Shown here: positions 29,584-39,536 of the stretch, piece after piece
Numbering within the stretch: the first letter of the stretch is position 1
How the letters are laid out: each line of letters begins with the position of its first letter
Assembly: GCA_015066115.1 (NCBI GenBank)
Contig: SVOZ01000004.1
Location: 112,502-176,501 of the forward strand
Origin: Oscillospiraceae bacterium
GTDB lineage: Bacteria; Bacillota; Clostridia; Oscillospirales; Ruminococcaceae
Direction of reading: 5' to 3'
Length of the DNA: 64,000 nt
Notes under the pieces: model-generated
What the model saw: the letters and a program-made list of their open reading frames with translations, nothing else
Database searches by the model: none
What the model was told of the DNA's origin: nothing
Program-made: the position numbers and the translations under genes

Positions 29584-31701
29584 TTGGCAAAAGTTAAAAC
29601 CGAAAAAAGCGCCGAAGAACTTATTCGCGAGCTTGACAGGGATAACGCCAGCAGACTTTTAACAGGATGGCGCAAAAACGCAATTGAGCTTGTCTATTTT
29701 GCGTTTGCCGCCTTTATGATGATTATGACCTTGGTTATATCGGGTGCCACCCCTTATACCCAGCTTCCCCTCTTTTTAGGTCTGACTCTTTTTGTTGGCT
29801 ACTTAAAATATCCTATTTCCAAAAAACTCGAAAGCAAAGAAAACCACCTTCCCATATATGATGTGGTGCTTGCTTTTCTTTCGCTCGCAGTTTTTTGTTA
29901 CTACGCGATCAATCAGAAAAACATCATAATGATGTCAAACCGTATCGGCACGTTTGAAATCATTGTCGGTATCATAGGAATTCTGCTTCTTGCAGAGCTT
30001 TGCCGCAGAGCGATGGGATTTCCCATTTTGTGCGTTGCGGGTGCATTTGTTGTTTATGCGGCCATCTGGCTTGTAAACAACAACCCCAGAACTGCATTAA
30101 GAAACCTTATCTTTGGTCTTTTCTATGACCTTAAGAGCGGCATTTTTTCAACCCCCGTTACAGTTTGTGCGTCCTTTATCGTTTTGTTTATAATATTAGG
30201 CTCGTTCCTTGAAAAAACAGGAATAGGCAAATTCTTTATCGACCTTGCAAACTCCATTGCAGGAGCTCGCGTTGGAGGACCTGCAAAGGTTGCAGTTATC
30301 TCAAGTGCGCTTGAGGGAATGTATTCGGGCTCCTCGGTTGCTAACACAGTAGGCTCGGGCGCCGTTACTATTCCTACAATGAAAAAGACAGGCTATAAGC
30401 CTGAGTTTGCCGCCGCAGTTGAGGCCGCCGCTTCAACGGGTGGTCAGATCATGCCGCCAATTATGGGCGCCGCCGCATTTTTGATGGCGGAAATTACAGG
30501 CTATTCCTATTTCACAATAGTCATTGCGGCCATACTTCCTGCCGCCCTCTATTTTACAGGCATCTTTATGATGGTGCACTTTGAGGGCAAGCGCTTAGGC
30601 CTTAAGGGACTTCCCAAGGAAGCAATCCCTAACTTCTTTAAGCTTATTCTTAAAAATGGATATCTGCTTCTGCCCGTTGTAGTGCTAGTTGTCTGTATGA
30701 ACCACTTTACCGCGGGAATGAGCGCCTGCTTTGCAATTTTATTTGCTCTTATCGTTAGCCTTATTGATAAAACACTCATTAAAGCTCTCTTTAAGGGACA
30801 ATTAAAGAACTTTGGGGATGTTTTAAGGCTGGTTATGCCTGTTTTCCCTGTTATAACCCTTGTGGTTTTGTGGAAGGTCGTTTCGCTTGAAATGGGCGTT
30901 TCGATATTTGTTTCGATGCTTGTTGCAATCGCTTTAAGCTTCTTTACAAAGGATGCCATTTTAAAGCCCGACCTTGTTGTTGAAGGCTTTAAGGGCGGAA
31001 CACACGGCTCAATCGGCGTTGCCGCCGCCTGCGGTGTTGCGGGAATTATTTCGGGTGTTGTTTCTATGACAGCTCTCGGCTCAACACTTATTTCTGTAAT
31101 AGTTCCCCTTGCCGAAAAAGGAACATTTATAGCCCTCTTCCTTACAATGCTTTGCTGTATCGTTCTCGGAATGGGCGTTCCCACAACTGCAAACTATGTC
31201 ATTATGGCAACCATTACGGCACCTATCTTAATCAAGATGGGAATCCCCGTGCTTGCCGCCCATATGTTTGTTTTCTATTTTGGAATCGTTGCAGACATTA
31301 CTCCGCCTGTTGCACTCGCGGCTTATGCAGGCTCTGCTATCGCAAAGTCCAACCCGCTAAAAACCGGCATAACGGCGACCAAGCTTGCCATAACGGCATT
31401 TATAGTGCCTTACATATTTGCATATAGTCCGCATATGCTTCTTGTTATCGGAGACCCCACAGTTTTTGATATTATTCAGATAGTAATAACCTCGCTTATC
31501 GGAATATTCTCGATTTCGGCAGGAATGGTTGGCTTTATGCAGCACAAAGCGCCCATCTGGCAGAGAATTCTGCTTGTCGGCGGCGGACTGCTTCTCGTTA
31601 GCCCCGACACCATAACCGATATTATCGGATTTGCTATCGTTGCTCTTATGGTAGTAGTACAGTATGTGCTCACTCGCAAAAAAACAGAAGTACCTGCATA
31701 A
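29584..31701 (+). CDS. TRAP transporter permease (fused DctQ/DctM type)
   Basis: TTG start after ggagg; 705 aa multi-TM; SSVANTVGSGAVTIPTMKKTGYKPEFAAAVEAAASTGGQIMPPIMGAAAFLMAE. Confidence 0.94.
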   Translation: MAKVKTEKSAEELIRELDRDNASRLLTGWRKNAIELVYFAFAAFMMIMTLVISGATPYTQLPLFLGLTLFVGYLKYPISKKLESKENHLPIYDVVLAFLSLAVFCYYAINQKNIIMMSNRIGTFEIIVGIIGILLLAELCRRAMGFPILCVAGAFVVYAAIWLVNNNPRTALRNLIFGLFYDLKSGIFSTPVTVCASFIVLFIILGSFLEKTGIGKFFIDLANSIAGARVGGPAKVAVISSALEGMYSGSSVANTVGSGAVTIPTMKKTGYKPEFAAAVEAAASTGGQIMPPIMGAAAFLMAEITGYSYFTIVIAAILPAALYFTGIFMMVHFEGKRLGLKGLPKEAIPNFFKLILKNGYLLLPVVVLVVCMNHFTAGMSACFAILFALIVSLIDKTLIKALFKGQLKNFGDVLRLVMPVFPVITLVVLWKVVSLEMGVSIFVSMLVAIALSFFTKDAILKPDLVVEGFKGGTHGSIGVAAACGVAGIISGVVSMTALGSTLISVIVPLAEKGTFIALFLTMLCCIVLGMGVPTTANYVIMATITAPILIKMGIPVLAAHMFVFYFGIVADITPPVALAAYAGSAIAKSNPLKTGITATKLAITAFIVPYIFAYSPHMLLVIGDPTVFDIIQIVITSLIGIFSISAGMVGFMQHKAPIWQRILLVGGGLLLVSPDTITDIIGFAIVALMVVVQYVLTRKKTEVPA

Positions 31702-31704
31702 ATT

Positions 31705-31732
31705 AAGCCCGAGCGAATGCTCGGGCTTTTTT
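31705..31732 (+). terminator. Rho-independent terminator
   Basis: aagcccgagc-gaat-gctcgggctttttt. Confidence 0.93.
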
Positions 31733-31735
31733 GTG

Positions 31736-31763
31736 TTGATTTAGCAGAAATATTTGGTATAAT
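31736..31763 (+). promoter_or_regulatory. Sigma-A promoter for deoB operon
   Basis: TTGATT - 16 bp - TATAAT immediately after terminator. Confidence 0.7.
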
Positions 31764-31813
31764 ATAAGTGAGTGAATTTATAAAATAAAAACTTTAAATA
31801 GGAGCGTCTAACT

Positions 31814-32983
31814 ATGAAAAGAGTTTTTTTAATAGTTTTGGATTCGGTTGGCGCGGGGGCGCTTCCCGACGCAAAAAAGTTTGGCGATAGCGCCGATGTA
31901 AACACCATTAAAAGAATTTCGGCATCTGAAAAATTTAATTGCCCCAACCTTAAAAAGCTCGGTCTTTTTAATATCGAGGGTTTAGAGGATATAGGTAAAA
32001 TAGATAAGCCTCTTGCGGCCGCCTTTAAAATGGCGGAGAGATCTATGGGAAAGGACACCACAACGGGCCACTGGGAAATTGCAGGCCTTGTCTCAGAGCG
32101 CCCTATGCCCACCTATCCAAATGGCTTTCCCAAGGAAATATTAGATGAGTTTAGCAAAAAAACAGGCAGAGGAGTGCTCTGCAATAAACCCTATTCGGGC
32201 ACGCAGGTAATCAGTGATTACGGCGATGAGCATATAAAAAGCGGCGACCTTATAGTTTACACCTCGGCGGACAGCGTTTTTCAAATCGCCGCCCATGAGG
32301 ATGTTGTGCCGATAGAAAAGCTGTATGAATACTGTGAGATTGCAAGAGAGATCTTAAAAGGTGAGCACGCGGTCGGCAGAGTTATCGCAAGGCCGTTTGT
32401 AACAGAAAACGGCGAATTTAAAAGAACCGCAAACCGCCGCGATTTTTCTCTCCTTCCGCCAAAGGACACCCTTTTGGACCTTGTTAAAAAAGAGGGCAAA
32501 AGCGTTATCGCGGTTGGAAAAATTTCGGATATATTCGCAGGTAAGGGTGTAACCGAAAAGATAGCCACCCATTCAAACAGCGAGGGAATGGAAAAAACCT
32601 TAGAGATAGCAGGCCGCGATTTTGAGGGACTTTGCTTTGTAAATTTGGTCGATTTTGATATGCTTTACGGTCACAGACAGGATATTGACGGCTATGCCGC
32701 CGCCCTTTCTGAGTTTGACGCCTGGCTCCCATCATTTTTAGAAAAAATGACTTCGGACGATATTCTGCTCATCACCGCCGACCACGGCTGTGACCCCGGC
32801 GATGAGCACACCGACCACACAAGAGAATACACCCCGCTTTTAGTTTGCTCAGAGGCAGTAAAGGGCGGCTATTTTGGAAAAAGAGAAGGCTTTTGCGACA
32901 TTGCCGCCTCGATTTGCGAGCTTTTGGGCATAGAACAAAAATGCGAGGGCGAAAGCTTTATTCAAATTATAAGGAGAGATTAA
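31814..32983 (+). CDS. deoB: Phosphopentomutase
   Basis: RVFLIVLDSVGAGALPDA; GKDTTTGHWEIAGL; TADHGCDPGDEHTDHTREYTPLLV. Confidence 0.96.
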   Translation: MKRVFLIVLDSVGAGALPDAKKFGDSADVNTIKRISASEKFNCPNLKKLGLFNIEGLEDIGKIDKPLAAAFKMAERSMGKDTTTGHWEIAGLVSERPMPTYPNGFPKEILDEFSKKTGRGVLCNKPYSGTQVISDYGDEHIKSGDLIVYTSADSVFQIAAHEDVVPIEKLYEYCEIAREILKGEHAVGRVIARPFVTENGEFKRTANRRDFSLLPPKDTLLDLVKKEGKSVIAVGKISDIFAGKGVTEKIATHSNSEGMEKTLEIAGRDFEGLCFVNLVDFDMLYGHRQDIDGYAAALSEFDAWLPSFLEKMTSDDILLITADHGCDPGDEHTDHTREYTPLLVCSEAVKGGYFGKREGFCDIAASICELLGIEQKCEGESFIQIIRRD

Positions 32984-32984
32984 A

Positions 32985-33389
32985 ATGCAGGATAAAGAGC
33001 TTGTTTTACTTGCTATTAAGGCGGCAGAAAATTCCTACAGCCCTTATTCGAATTTTAAGGTTGGGGCGGCCCTGCTTTCAAAAAGCGGAAAGGTTTATCT
33101 CGGAGCTAATATAGAAAATGCGGCATTCGGGGAAACTATTTGCGCTGAGCGAACTGCATTTTTAAAGGCAATAAGCGAGGGCGAAAGAGACTTTGTAAAA
33201 ATCGCAGTTGTAGGCTCTAAAACCGATGATTTCAGCGGCCCTGCCGCGCCCTGCGGCTCCTGCAGGCAGGTTATGGCAGAGTTTTGCTCGCCCGATTTTG
33301 AGATCATCCTAAAAGACGGCAGTGAAATAAAAACACACACACTTTCAGAGCTTTTGCCGCTGTCATTTACTAAAACGGCAATGGATTAA
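32985..33389 (+). CDS. cdd: Cytidine deaminase
   Basis: AYSPYSNFKVGAAL-like motif; NAAFGETICAERTA; PCGSCRQVMAEF. Confidence 0.95.
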   Translation: MQDKELVLLAIKAAENSYSPYSNFKVGAALLSKSGKVYLGANIENAAFGETICAERTAFLKAISEGERDFVKIAVVGSKTDDFSGPAAPCGSCRQVMAEFCSPDFEIILKDGSEIKTHTLSELLPLSFTKTAMD

Positions 33390-33403
33390 AGGAGAAAGCC
33401 TTT

Positions 33404-34705
33404 ATGAGAATGTATGATATAATTGCAAAAAAACGCGACGGACTTGCCCTCTTAAAAGAGGAGATCGAGTTTTTTATAAGCGGCTACACAAGCGGCGAAA
33501 TTCCCGATTATCAGGCTTCCGCGCTTGCTATGGCAATATTTTTAAAGGGAATGACCGATGAGGAAACGGTTTGTCTTACAAACGCAATGGCAAATTCGGG
33601 CGATAGCCTTGATCTTTCGCAGTTCGGCGCTCTTTCGGTTGACAAGCACAGCACAGGCGGCGTGGGCGATAAAACTACTCTTATAGTGGCTCCCATTGTT
33701 GCCGCGCTGGGCGGAAGGCTTGCAAAAATGTCGGGCAGAGGCCTTGGGCACACAGGCGGAACCGTTGATAAACTTGAGTCGATAAGCGGCTATAAAACCA
33801 CGCTCGACAGAGAAGAGTTTCTCTCGCAGGTTGAAAATATCGGCATTGCAGTTATCGGGCAGAGCGGCTCGCTCGCGCCTGCCGATAAAAAGCTTTATGC
33901 CCTTCGTGACGTAACCGCAACCGTAAACAGCATCCCGCTTATTACCTCGAGCATTATGAGCAAGAAGATAGCGGCAGGCTCGCACAATATCGTGCTTGAT
34001 GTAAAAATGGGAAGCGGCGCCTTTATGAAAACCTTGGAGGACGCCGAAATTCTCGCTGAAAATATGGTTAAGATCGGCAAAGGATGTAAAAGAAATGTCT
34101 GCGCGCTTATCACCGATATGGACACCCCTCTCGGCACCCATATAGGAAATGCCTTGGAGGTTAAAGAGGCGGTTCGGGTTTTGCGCGGTGAGCAAAAAGG
34201 CGACCTTTATGAAGTTTGCATAGCGCTCTCTTCTGCTATGGCTTCGCTTGTGCTTGGCGTTTCGGTTAAAGAGGCCGAAGCAAAAGTTATAGAAACGATA
34301 GAAAGCGGTGCGGCATTTAGTAAAATGCGGCAGTGGATTAAGGCGCAGGGCGGCGATGTAAGCGAAATCGACGACACCGAAAAGCTGCCCAAAACCGATT
34401 ATTTCTACGAGGTAAAAAGCGCTGAAAGCGGCTTTGTCACAAAAATGGATGCCGAAAAAATCGGTGTTGCAAGCGTAATTCTCGGTGCGGGCAGGGAAAA
34501 TAAAGAGGATAAAATCGATTTCGGCGCAGGAATAGTGCTCTCTAAAAAGACAGGCGATAAGGTTAATAAGGGCGATACACTTTGTACCCTTTATTCAAAT
34601 AACAAGGAGTCCTTTAAGTCGGCAGAGGAAAAATTTTTGTCGGCAATAAGCATAGGCTCAAATGCTCCCGAGAAAAAACCGCTTGTTTATAAAATCATAA
34701 AATAA
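33404..34705 (+). CDS. pdp: Pyrimidine-nucleoside/thymidine phosphorylase
   Basis: KHSTGGVGDKTTLIVAPIVAALGGRLAKMSGRGLGHTGGTVDKLESI. Confidence 0.95.
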   Translation: MRMYDIIAKKRDGLALLKEEIEFFISGYTSGEIPDYQASALAMAIFLKGMTDEETVCLTNAMANSGDSLDLSQFGALSVDKHSTGGVGDKTTLIVAPIVAALGGRLAKMSGRGLGHTGGTVDKLESISGYKTTLDREEFLSQVENIGIAVIGQSGSLAPADKKLYALRDVTATVNSIPLITSSIMSKKIAAGSHNIVLDVKMGSGAFMKTLEDAEILAENMVKIGKGCKRNVCALITDMDTPLGTHIGNALEVKEAVRVLRGEQKGDLYEVCIALSSAMASLVLGVSVKEAEAKVIETIESGAAFSKMRQWIKAQGGDVSEIDDTEKLPKTDYFYEVKSAESGFVTKMDAEKIGVASVILGAGRENKEDKIDFGAGIVLSKKTGDKVNKGDTLCTLYSNNKESFKSAEEKFLSAISIGSNAPEKKPLVYKIIK

Positions 34706-34718
34706 CGAGGTAATAAAA

Positions 34719-36029
34719 ATGACAAACAGCAAAAAGGGTGCGCGTTTTTGGATCGCGCTCATTATTTTCAGCCTCACAGGTCAGGTTGCCTGGGTGGTTG
34801 AGAATATGTATTTCAATGTGTTTATCTATAAAATGTTTGCGGCAAGCGCCGAGGCTATTTCGCTTATGGTTGCGGCAAGCGCAATTGCCGCAACCGTTAC
34901 AACGGTTATAATAGGCGCGCTTTCGGATAAGATCGGCAAACGAAAGCTGTTTATCTGCGGCGGATATATTTTGTGGGGAATTTCTATTTGCAGCTTTGCA
35001 CTAATTCGCCTTGATGTAATCGGCGCGCTGTTTCCGTCGGTAGCATCGGCGGCATCGCTCGGTGTTTCGCTGGTTATTATAATGGACTGCGTTATGACCT
35101 TTTTCGGTTCGTCGGCAAACGACGCCTGCTTTAACGCCTGGCTTACAGACTCTACGGCATCAGGCGGCAGGGGAGCGGCAGAGGGCATAAATGCTATGAT
35201 GCCGCTTGTTGCAATTTTGGTGGTTTTTGGCGGCTTTATGTCATTTAATTTAGACAAGCGCGAGAGCTGGACCACCATTTTTCTTATCATTGGAATCGCT
35301 GTTATCGTAATCGGAATTTTGGGATTTTTCTTGATTTCCGACCCCGGCACTAAGAGCGAGCAAAATAAAAGCTGCTTTAAAAACATTATTTACGGCTTCA
35401 GACCATCGGTTGTTAAAGCTAATAAGACCCTTTATTTAGCCTTTCTGGCATTTGCGCTTTTTAATATTTCAATTCAGATTTTTATGCCTTACCTTATCAT
35501 CTATTACAACGTTTCGCTCAAGATGGAAAATTACGTGCTCATTATGGCGCCTGCTATTATAATCGCCTCTGTGGTAACGGCGTTTTACGGCAGACTCTAT
35601 GACAAAAAAGGCTTTAAAGCGTCGGTAATTCCCGCGCTTTTGCTTTTGATGTCGGGTTACATACTGCTCTATTTATTTAAATCCACCGCTCCTGTTTTTG
35701 TCGGTTCGCTTCTGATGATGACGGGCTACCTTGCAGGTATGGCTGTGTTCGGCGCATTAATTCGTGACTATACTCCCGAAAACCGCGCAGGAATGTTTCA
35801 AGGGCTTCGCATCTTCTCGCAGGTACTTATTCCCGGAGTTATCGGCCCGTTTATCGGCTCGGCAGTTTTAAAGGGCGCTGAAACTATCGTAAACGACGAC
35901 GGCACAAGCTCCTTTGTTCCAAATCACAACATCTTCCTTGCCGCGCTTGTGGCGGCAGTTGTCGTTTGGTTAGCGCTTTATCTTATTTTTAAGGTTGCGA
36001 AAAAAGAGGTAAAAGCAAGTGAAAAGTAA
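34719..36029 (+). CDS. MFS (GPH-like) transporter
   Basis: 12-TM; GALSDKIGKRKLFI. Confidence 0.88.
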   Translation: MTNSKKGARFWIALIIFSLTGQVAWVVENMYFNVFIYKMFAASAEAISLMVAASAIAATVTTVIIGALSDKIGKRKLFICGGYILWGISICSFALIRLDVIGALFPSVASAASLGVSLVIIMDCVMTFFGSSANDACFNAWLTDSTASGGRGAAEGINAMMPLVAILVVFGGFMSFNLDKRESWTTIFLIIGIAVIVIGILGFFLISDPGTKSEQNKSCFKNIIYGFRPSVVKANKTLYLAFLAFALFNISIQIFMPYLIIYYNVSLKMENYVLIMAPAIIIASVVTAFYGRLYDKKGFKASVIPALLLLMSGYILLYLFKSTAPVFVGSLLMMTGYLAGMAVFGALIRDYTPENRAGMFQGLRIFSQVLIPGVIGPFIGSAVLKGAETIVNDDGTSSFVPNHNIFLAALVAAVVVWLALYLIFKVAKKEVKASEK

Positions 36030-37731
36030 TTCTTTTGCAAAGCTTAAAACCCCGTTTTGTGAGTTTATGGGTGACATCCCGTGGGCAGTTTATCCCCGCC
36101 CCCAAATGAAAAGGGACTCCTTTTTCTGTCTTAACGGAATGTGGGATTTTGAGGCGCAAAAAGAGGATAAAATTCCCAAGATTTTCGGCAGAAAAATTCT
36201 TGTGCCCTTTGCGCCCGAATCCGCCCTGTCGGGTATAGACGAGGTTTTTGAAGAGGGAAGCTATCTTTTTTATAAAAGAGAATTCTCTCTGCCACGGGGA
36301 TTTATAAAGGATAGGGTACTGCTTCATTTCGGAGCAGTTGACCAGTTGTGCGAGGTTTATTTAAACGGCCAAAAGGTAGGCGAGCATTGCGGCGGTTATG
36401 ATGCCTTTTGCTTTGATATAACCTCGGCGCTTTGTCAGCAAAACACCCTTGTTGTAAAGGCTTGGGACAATTTACAAGACCATATTTTGCCCTACGGCAA
36501 GCAGCGGCGTAACCGCGGCGGAATGTGGTACACTCCCATATCGGGCATTTGGCAGACGGTTTGGATAGAAAGCGTGCCGAATGAATATATTTCGGACATT
36601 AAGATAGTTCCCTCAAGTGATAGAGTTAAAATTTCGTTGTATGGCGTTAAAAGTGCTGTTATTTGCATTAAAACCGAAAACGGCGAAATAAAGGGCACCG
36701 CCTGCCCGAGCGCCGAAATAGCTATTCCTCAGCCTAAAATGTGGAGCCCCGAAAACCCGTATCTGTATGAATTTACAGCGGCGGCGGGCGAGGATAAAAT
36801 AAGCTCCTATTTTGCCCTGCGCACACTTGAAATAAAAAAGGTAGAGGGCAAGGCGAGAATTCTTTTAAACGGCAAGCCATATTTTTTCCACGGCCTTCTT
36901 GATCAAGGCTATTTTTCCGACGGCATTTACACACCTGCCGCGCCCGAGGCCTTTGCAAATGATATTCTCGAGATGAAACGCCTCGGCTTTAACACCTTAA
37001 GAAAGCATATAAAGGTTGAACCCGAACAGTTTTATTATGATTGCGACAGGCTTGGAATGATAGTTTTTCAGGATATGGTCAATAACGGACATTACAGCTT
37101 TTTTAGGGATACCGCTCTGCCCACAATTAACCTAAAAAGGCTTTCCGATAAAAATCTGCACAAAAATAAAAAGAGCCGCGAGCAGTTTGTGCTGGGAATG
37201 AAAAAAACAGTAAAACAGCTTTATAACCACCCCAGCATTTGCTACTGGACCATGTTTAATGAGGGCTGGGGGCAGTTTTGCTCAGATGAGATGTATAGCC
37301 TCTTTAAAACCCTTGACAACACAAGAATAATCGACACGGCGTCGGGCTGGTTTAAGGGCGGAGAGAGCGATGTTGAAAGCGAACATATCTATTTTAAGCC
37401 GTTTAAATTTAAGCCAGCACAAAAGCCGACGGTGCTTTCGGAATTCGGCGGTTATTCTTATAGACCTGAGGGACATATTTTTAACCTAAAAAAGGCTTAT
37501 GGCTATAGATTTTTTGAAAATCGCGATGAGTTTGAAGCGGCGCTCATTTCCCTTTATGAAAATGAGATAATCCCTGCCGCAAAATCGGGGCTTTCGGGCG
37601 CTATTTACACGCAGGTTTCGGATGTTGAGGATGAAACAAACGGCCTGCTTTCCTATGACCGCCGAGTTTGTAAGGTCGGCGGCGAAAAAATGCGCGCCAT
37701 TGCAAAACAGTTAAATGATGCTATAGAATAA
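36019..37731 (+). CDS. Glycoside hydrolase family 2 protein
   Basis: GTG start overlapping MFS gene; RPQMKRDSFFCLNGMWDFE; GFNTLRKHIKVEPEQFYYDCDRLGMIVFQDM; CYWTMFNEGWGQF. Confidence 0.92.
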   Translation: MKSNSFAKLKTPFCEFMGDIPWAVYPRPQMKRDSFFCLNGMWDFEAQKEDKIPKIFGRKILVPFAPESALSGIDEVFEEGSYLFYKREFSLPRGFIKDRVLLHFGAVDQLCEVYLNGQKVGEHCGGYDAFCFDITSALCQQNTLVVKAWDNLQDHILPYGKQRRNRGGMWYTPISGIWQTVWIESVPNEYISDIKIVPSSDRVKISLYGVKSAVICIKTENGEIKGTACPSAEIAIPQPKMWSPENPYLYEFTAAAGEDKISSYFALRTLEIKKVEGKARILLNGKPYFFHGLLDQGYFSDGIYTPAAPEAFANDILEMKRLGFNTLRKHIKVEPEQFYYDCDRLGMIVFQDMVNNGHYSFFRDTALPTINLKRLSDKNLHKNKKSREQFVLGMKKTVKQLYNHPSICYWTMFNEGWGQFCSDEMYSLFKTLDNTRIIDTASGWFKGGESDVESEHIYFKPFKFKPAQKPTVLSEFGGYSYRPEGHIFNLKKAYGYRFFENRDEFEAALISLYENEIIPAAKSGLSGAIYTQVSDVEDETNGLLSYDRRVCKVGGEKMRAIAKQLNDAIE

Positions 37732-37762
37732 AAAAGGAGCAGGTAAAAACCTGCTCTTTTTT
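37731..37762 (+). terminator. Rho-independent terminator after GH2
   Basis: gagcaggt-aaaa-acctgctctttttt. Confidence 0.93.
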
Positions 37763-37780
37763 AGTGAAGAGGTACAAAAA

Positions 37781-37802
37781 GGGTTTTGCGAAAGCAAAAC
37801 CC
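37781..37802. repeat. Perfect hairpin with GAAA tetraloop
   Basis: GGGTTTTGC-GAAA-GCAAAACCC, 9 bp stem. Confidence 0.75.
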
Positions 37803-37815
37803 CACATTTTTATTT

Positions 37816-37878
37816 TGCAGGGAACGGCATTTATGCCTTCCGCAAAACCTGACGGAATGGATAAATCCATTCCCTACA
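37816..37878. repeat. Dispersed palindromic repeat family A, copy 1
   Basis: TGCAGGGAACGGCATTTATGCCTTCCG ... CGGAATGGATAAATCCATTCCCTACA; right arm identical to copy 2 at 45125-45150. Confidence 0.85.
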
Positions 37879-38226
37879 TAGTGTATTGTTGTATGTATAG
37901 GAGTAAGAACATCGGAGATGTCTTTTTTTGCTCAGAATAGGCCTTGTTTTGCGTAAATAAATGCAAAACAGATTTGATAAAGCGTGAAAACCCGATGTTC
38001 AGGGGCTTGTCCGTTTGCGGTGCCTGAAAAAATCTTCGGGCTTGCGCTTTTCCTCGATTTTTTCGACCGCGGCACAGCAATCCCTCTTTCCTTTATCCGC
38101 CACAGGCGGCGGAAAGAGGTTTGCACCCTAAATGCACTCTTTGTTTTCTTGCTTGCGAGAGAGAAAGGATGTGCCCGCGCTTCCATGAGCGCAATAAACT
38201 ATAAGGCCTTGGTATCTCGACGCTTC

Positions 38227-38273
38227 TACCTCATCCGTCAGCTTTGCTGACACCTTCTTATTCGATTAGGCTT
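38227..38273. repeat. Degenerate half copy of dispersed repeat family B
   Basis: ctacctcatccgtcagctttgctgacaccttctt... resembles the right half of the element at 55370-55489; abuts azlD stop codon. Confidence 0.6.
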
Positions 38274-38613
38274 AAAAAACGAGCTGGATAAGGAGCATAT
38301 AGCAGACGGTGCCGCCTGCGATGGAAAAAAGCATCTGACGGCGCCAGAGGTGCAAACCTGCCGTTACAGCAATGGCGATAAGCTCGGGAATGCCAAAGCT
38401 GTAGCTTAAAATATTTACATTTTTAAGGCAGTACACCACCAAAACCGCAAATATCGCGGAAGGCAGAGCCTTGCCAAGATAGGAGATAAATTTCGGAGTC
38501 GGGCGACTTGATGAAAAAATTATAAATGGCAGAAATCGGGTGAGCATTGTTCCTAAAACGCAGAGGGCAATTGTGACTATCTGCTCGGTAAGTGTCATTG
38601 TCATTTTATTCAC
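38272..38613 (-). CDS. azlD: AzlD domain-containing branched-chain amino acid permease subunit
   Basis: Four-[45 protein letters not shown]. Confidence 0.9.
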   Translation of the reverse strand: MNKMTMTLTEQIVTIALCVLGTMLTRFLPFIIFSSSRPTPKFISYLGKALPSAIFAVLVVYCLKNVNILSYSFGIPELIAIAVTAGLHLWRRQMLFSIAGGTVCYMLLIQLVF

Positions 38614-39322
38614 CCGCCCTTTCTATAGGCTTTCTGAAAAGCGAAAGCAGGCAGAGGATTAAGAGCATTGTGGGAATCATAAATGAATCGGCACCGAAAA
38701 TCACAAGGCACAAAACCGATGAGAAAAAGCCGATAAGCGAGGAGTAGTGCCGCTTTTCCTTAAGCCATTGCTCTAAGAAAATTACCACAAACATCGCCGT
38801 CATAACAAACTCGATTCCCTCTGTATTAAAGGTTACAAGCGAGCCTAAGAGTCCGCCGAGGGTGGCTCCCGAAACCCAATAAAGCTGATTTAACGCCGTC
38901 ACAAAAAACATAAACCAGCCGCGGTCAACATCCTTTGGAATGTCGGAGGAAACATTTATCGAAAAGCTCTCGTCGCACATTCCAAAAATGAGATAAAGCT
39001 TTTTAAGGCCTGTGTTTTTGTATTTTTCCAGCATCGAAATGCCGTAAAAAAGATGGCGAGCCTGAATTACAAGGGTTACTATAAAGGTGTGAAGCGGGGC
39101 AAAGGAAGAAAGCAGCATTGTAACGGCGACAAACTCAAGAGAGCCGCCGAAAATTGTGAGCGCCATCAGCATAGGGTAAACAAAAGAAAAGCCCGACACA
39201 CGCATAAAAATTCCGTAGGACATACCTAAAAACAAAAAGCCTGCCATAATCGGAATGGTTTTTGGAAAAGCGCATTTAAGCGCTTTTTTTAATTTTTCTG
39301 TTTTTGAAACGCTTAAAGCCAC
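38606..39322 (-). CDS. azlC: AzlC family ABC transporter permease
   Basis: [22 protein letters not shown]; overlaps azlD by 8 bp. Confidence 0.92.
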   Translation of the reverse strand: MALSVSKTEKLKKALKCAFPKTIPIMAGFLFLGMSYGIFMRVSGFSFVYPMLMALTIFGGSLEFVAVTMLLSSFAPLHTFIVTLVIQARHLFYGISMLEKYKNTGLKKLYLIFGMCDESFSINVSSDIPKDVDRGWFMFFVTALNQLYWVSGATLGGLLGSLVTFNTEGIEFVMTAMFVVIFLEQWLKEKRHYSSLIGFFSSVLCLVIFGADSFMIPTMLLILCLLSLFRKPIERAGE

Positions 39323-39434
39323 TTTTTTAAATGCTCCTTTTAGTTTTTATGTATAAGCGGCGGCATTTGAGGCAAAAATTACATTGTATCTTAATCGAAA
39401 AATAACAGCAAAATGATGCCGCCAATATGCAGAA

Positions 39435-39463
39435 ATTATACAACTTTTTTGACCTTAAGTCAA
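39435..39463 (-). promoter_or_regulatory. Sigma-A promoter for azlCD
   Basis: Minus strand TTGACT - 17 bp - TATAAT. Confidence 0.75.
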
Positions 39464-39536
39464 TGACGGCGCGCATTTTTCTGTATTGATTGGGAAGTAC
39501 AAGAGAATGTTTTCAAAAACAGGAGGAAAACACAAA

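Noticed and set aside
30549-31184. 211-aa antisense ORF in the TRAP permease
   Set aside because: Low-complexity T/P/I-rich composition typical of reverse-strand translation of a membrane-protein gene.
34826-35386. 186-aa antisense ORF in the MFS gene
   Set aside because: Same reason: shadow ORF opposite a real membrane protein.
37874-38250. Overlapping small ORFs on both strands (88 aa +, 84 aa -, 68 aa -)
   Set aside because: No RBS, Arg/Ser/Pro-rich low-complexity sequence inside a repeat-rich island; more likely non-coding repeat sequence than genes.
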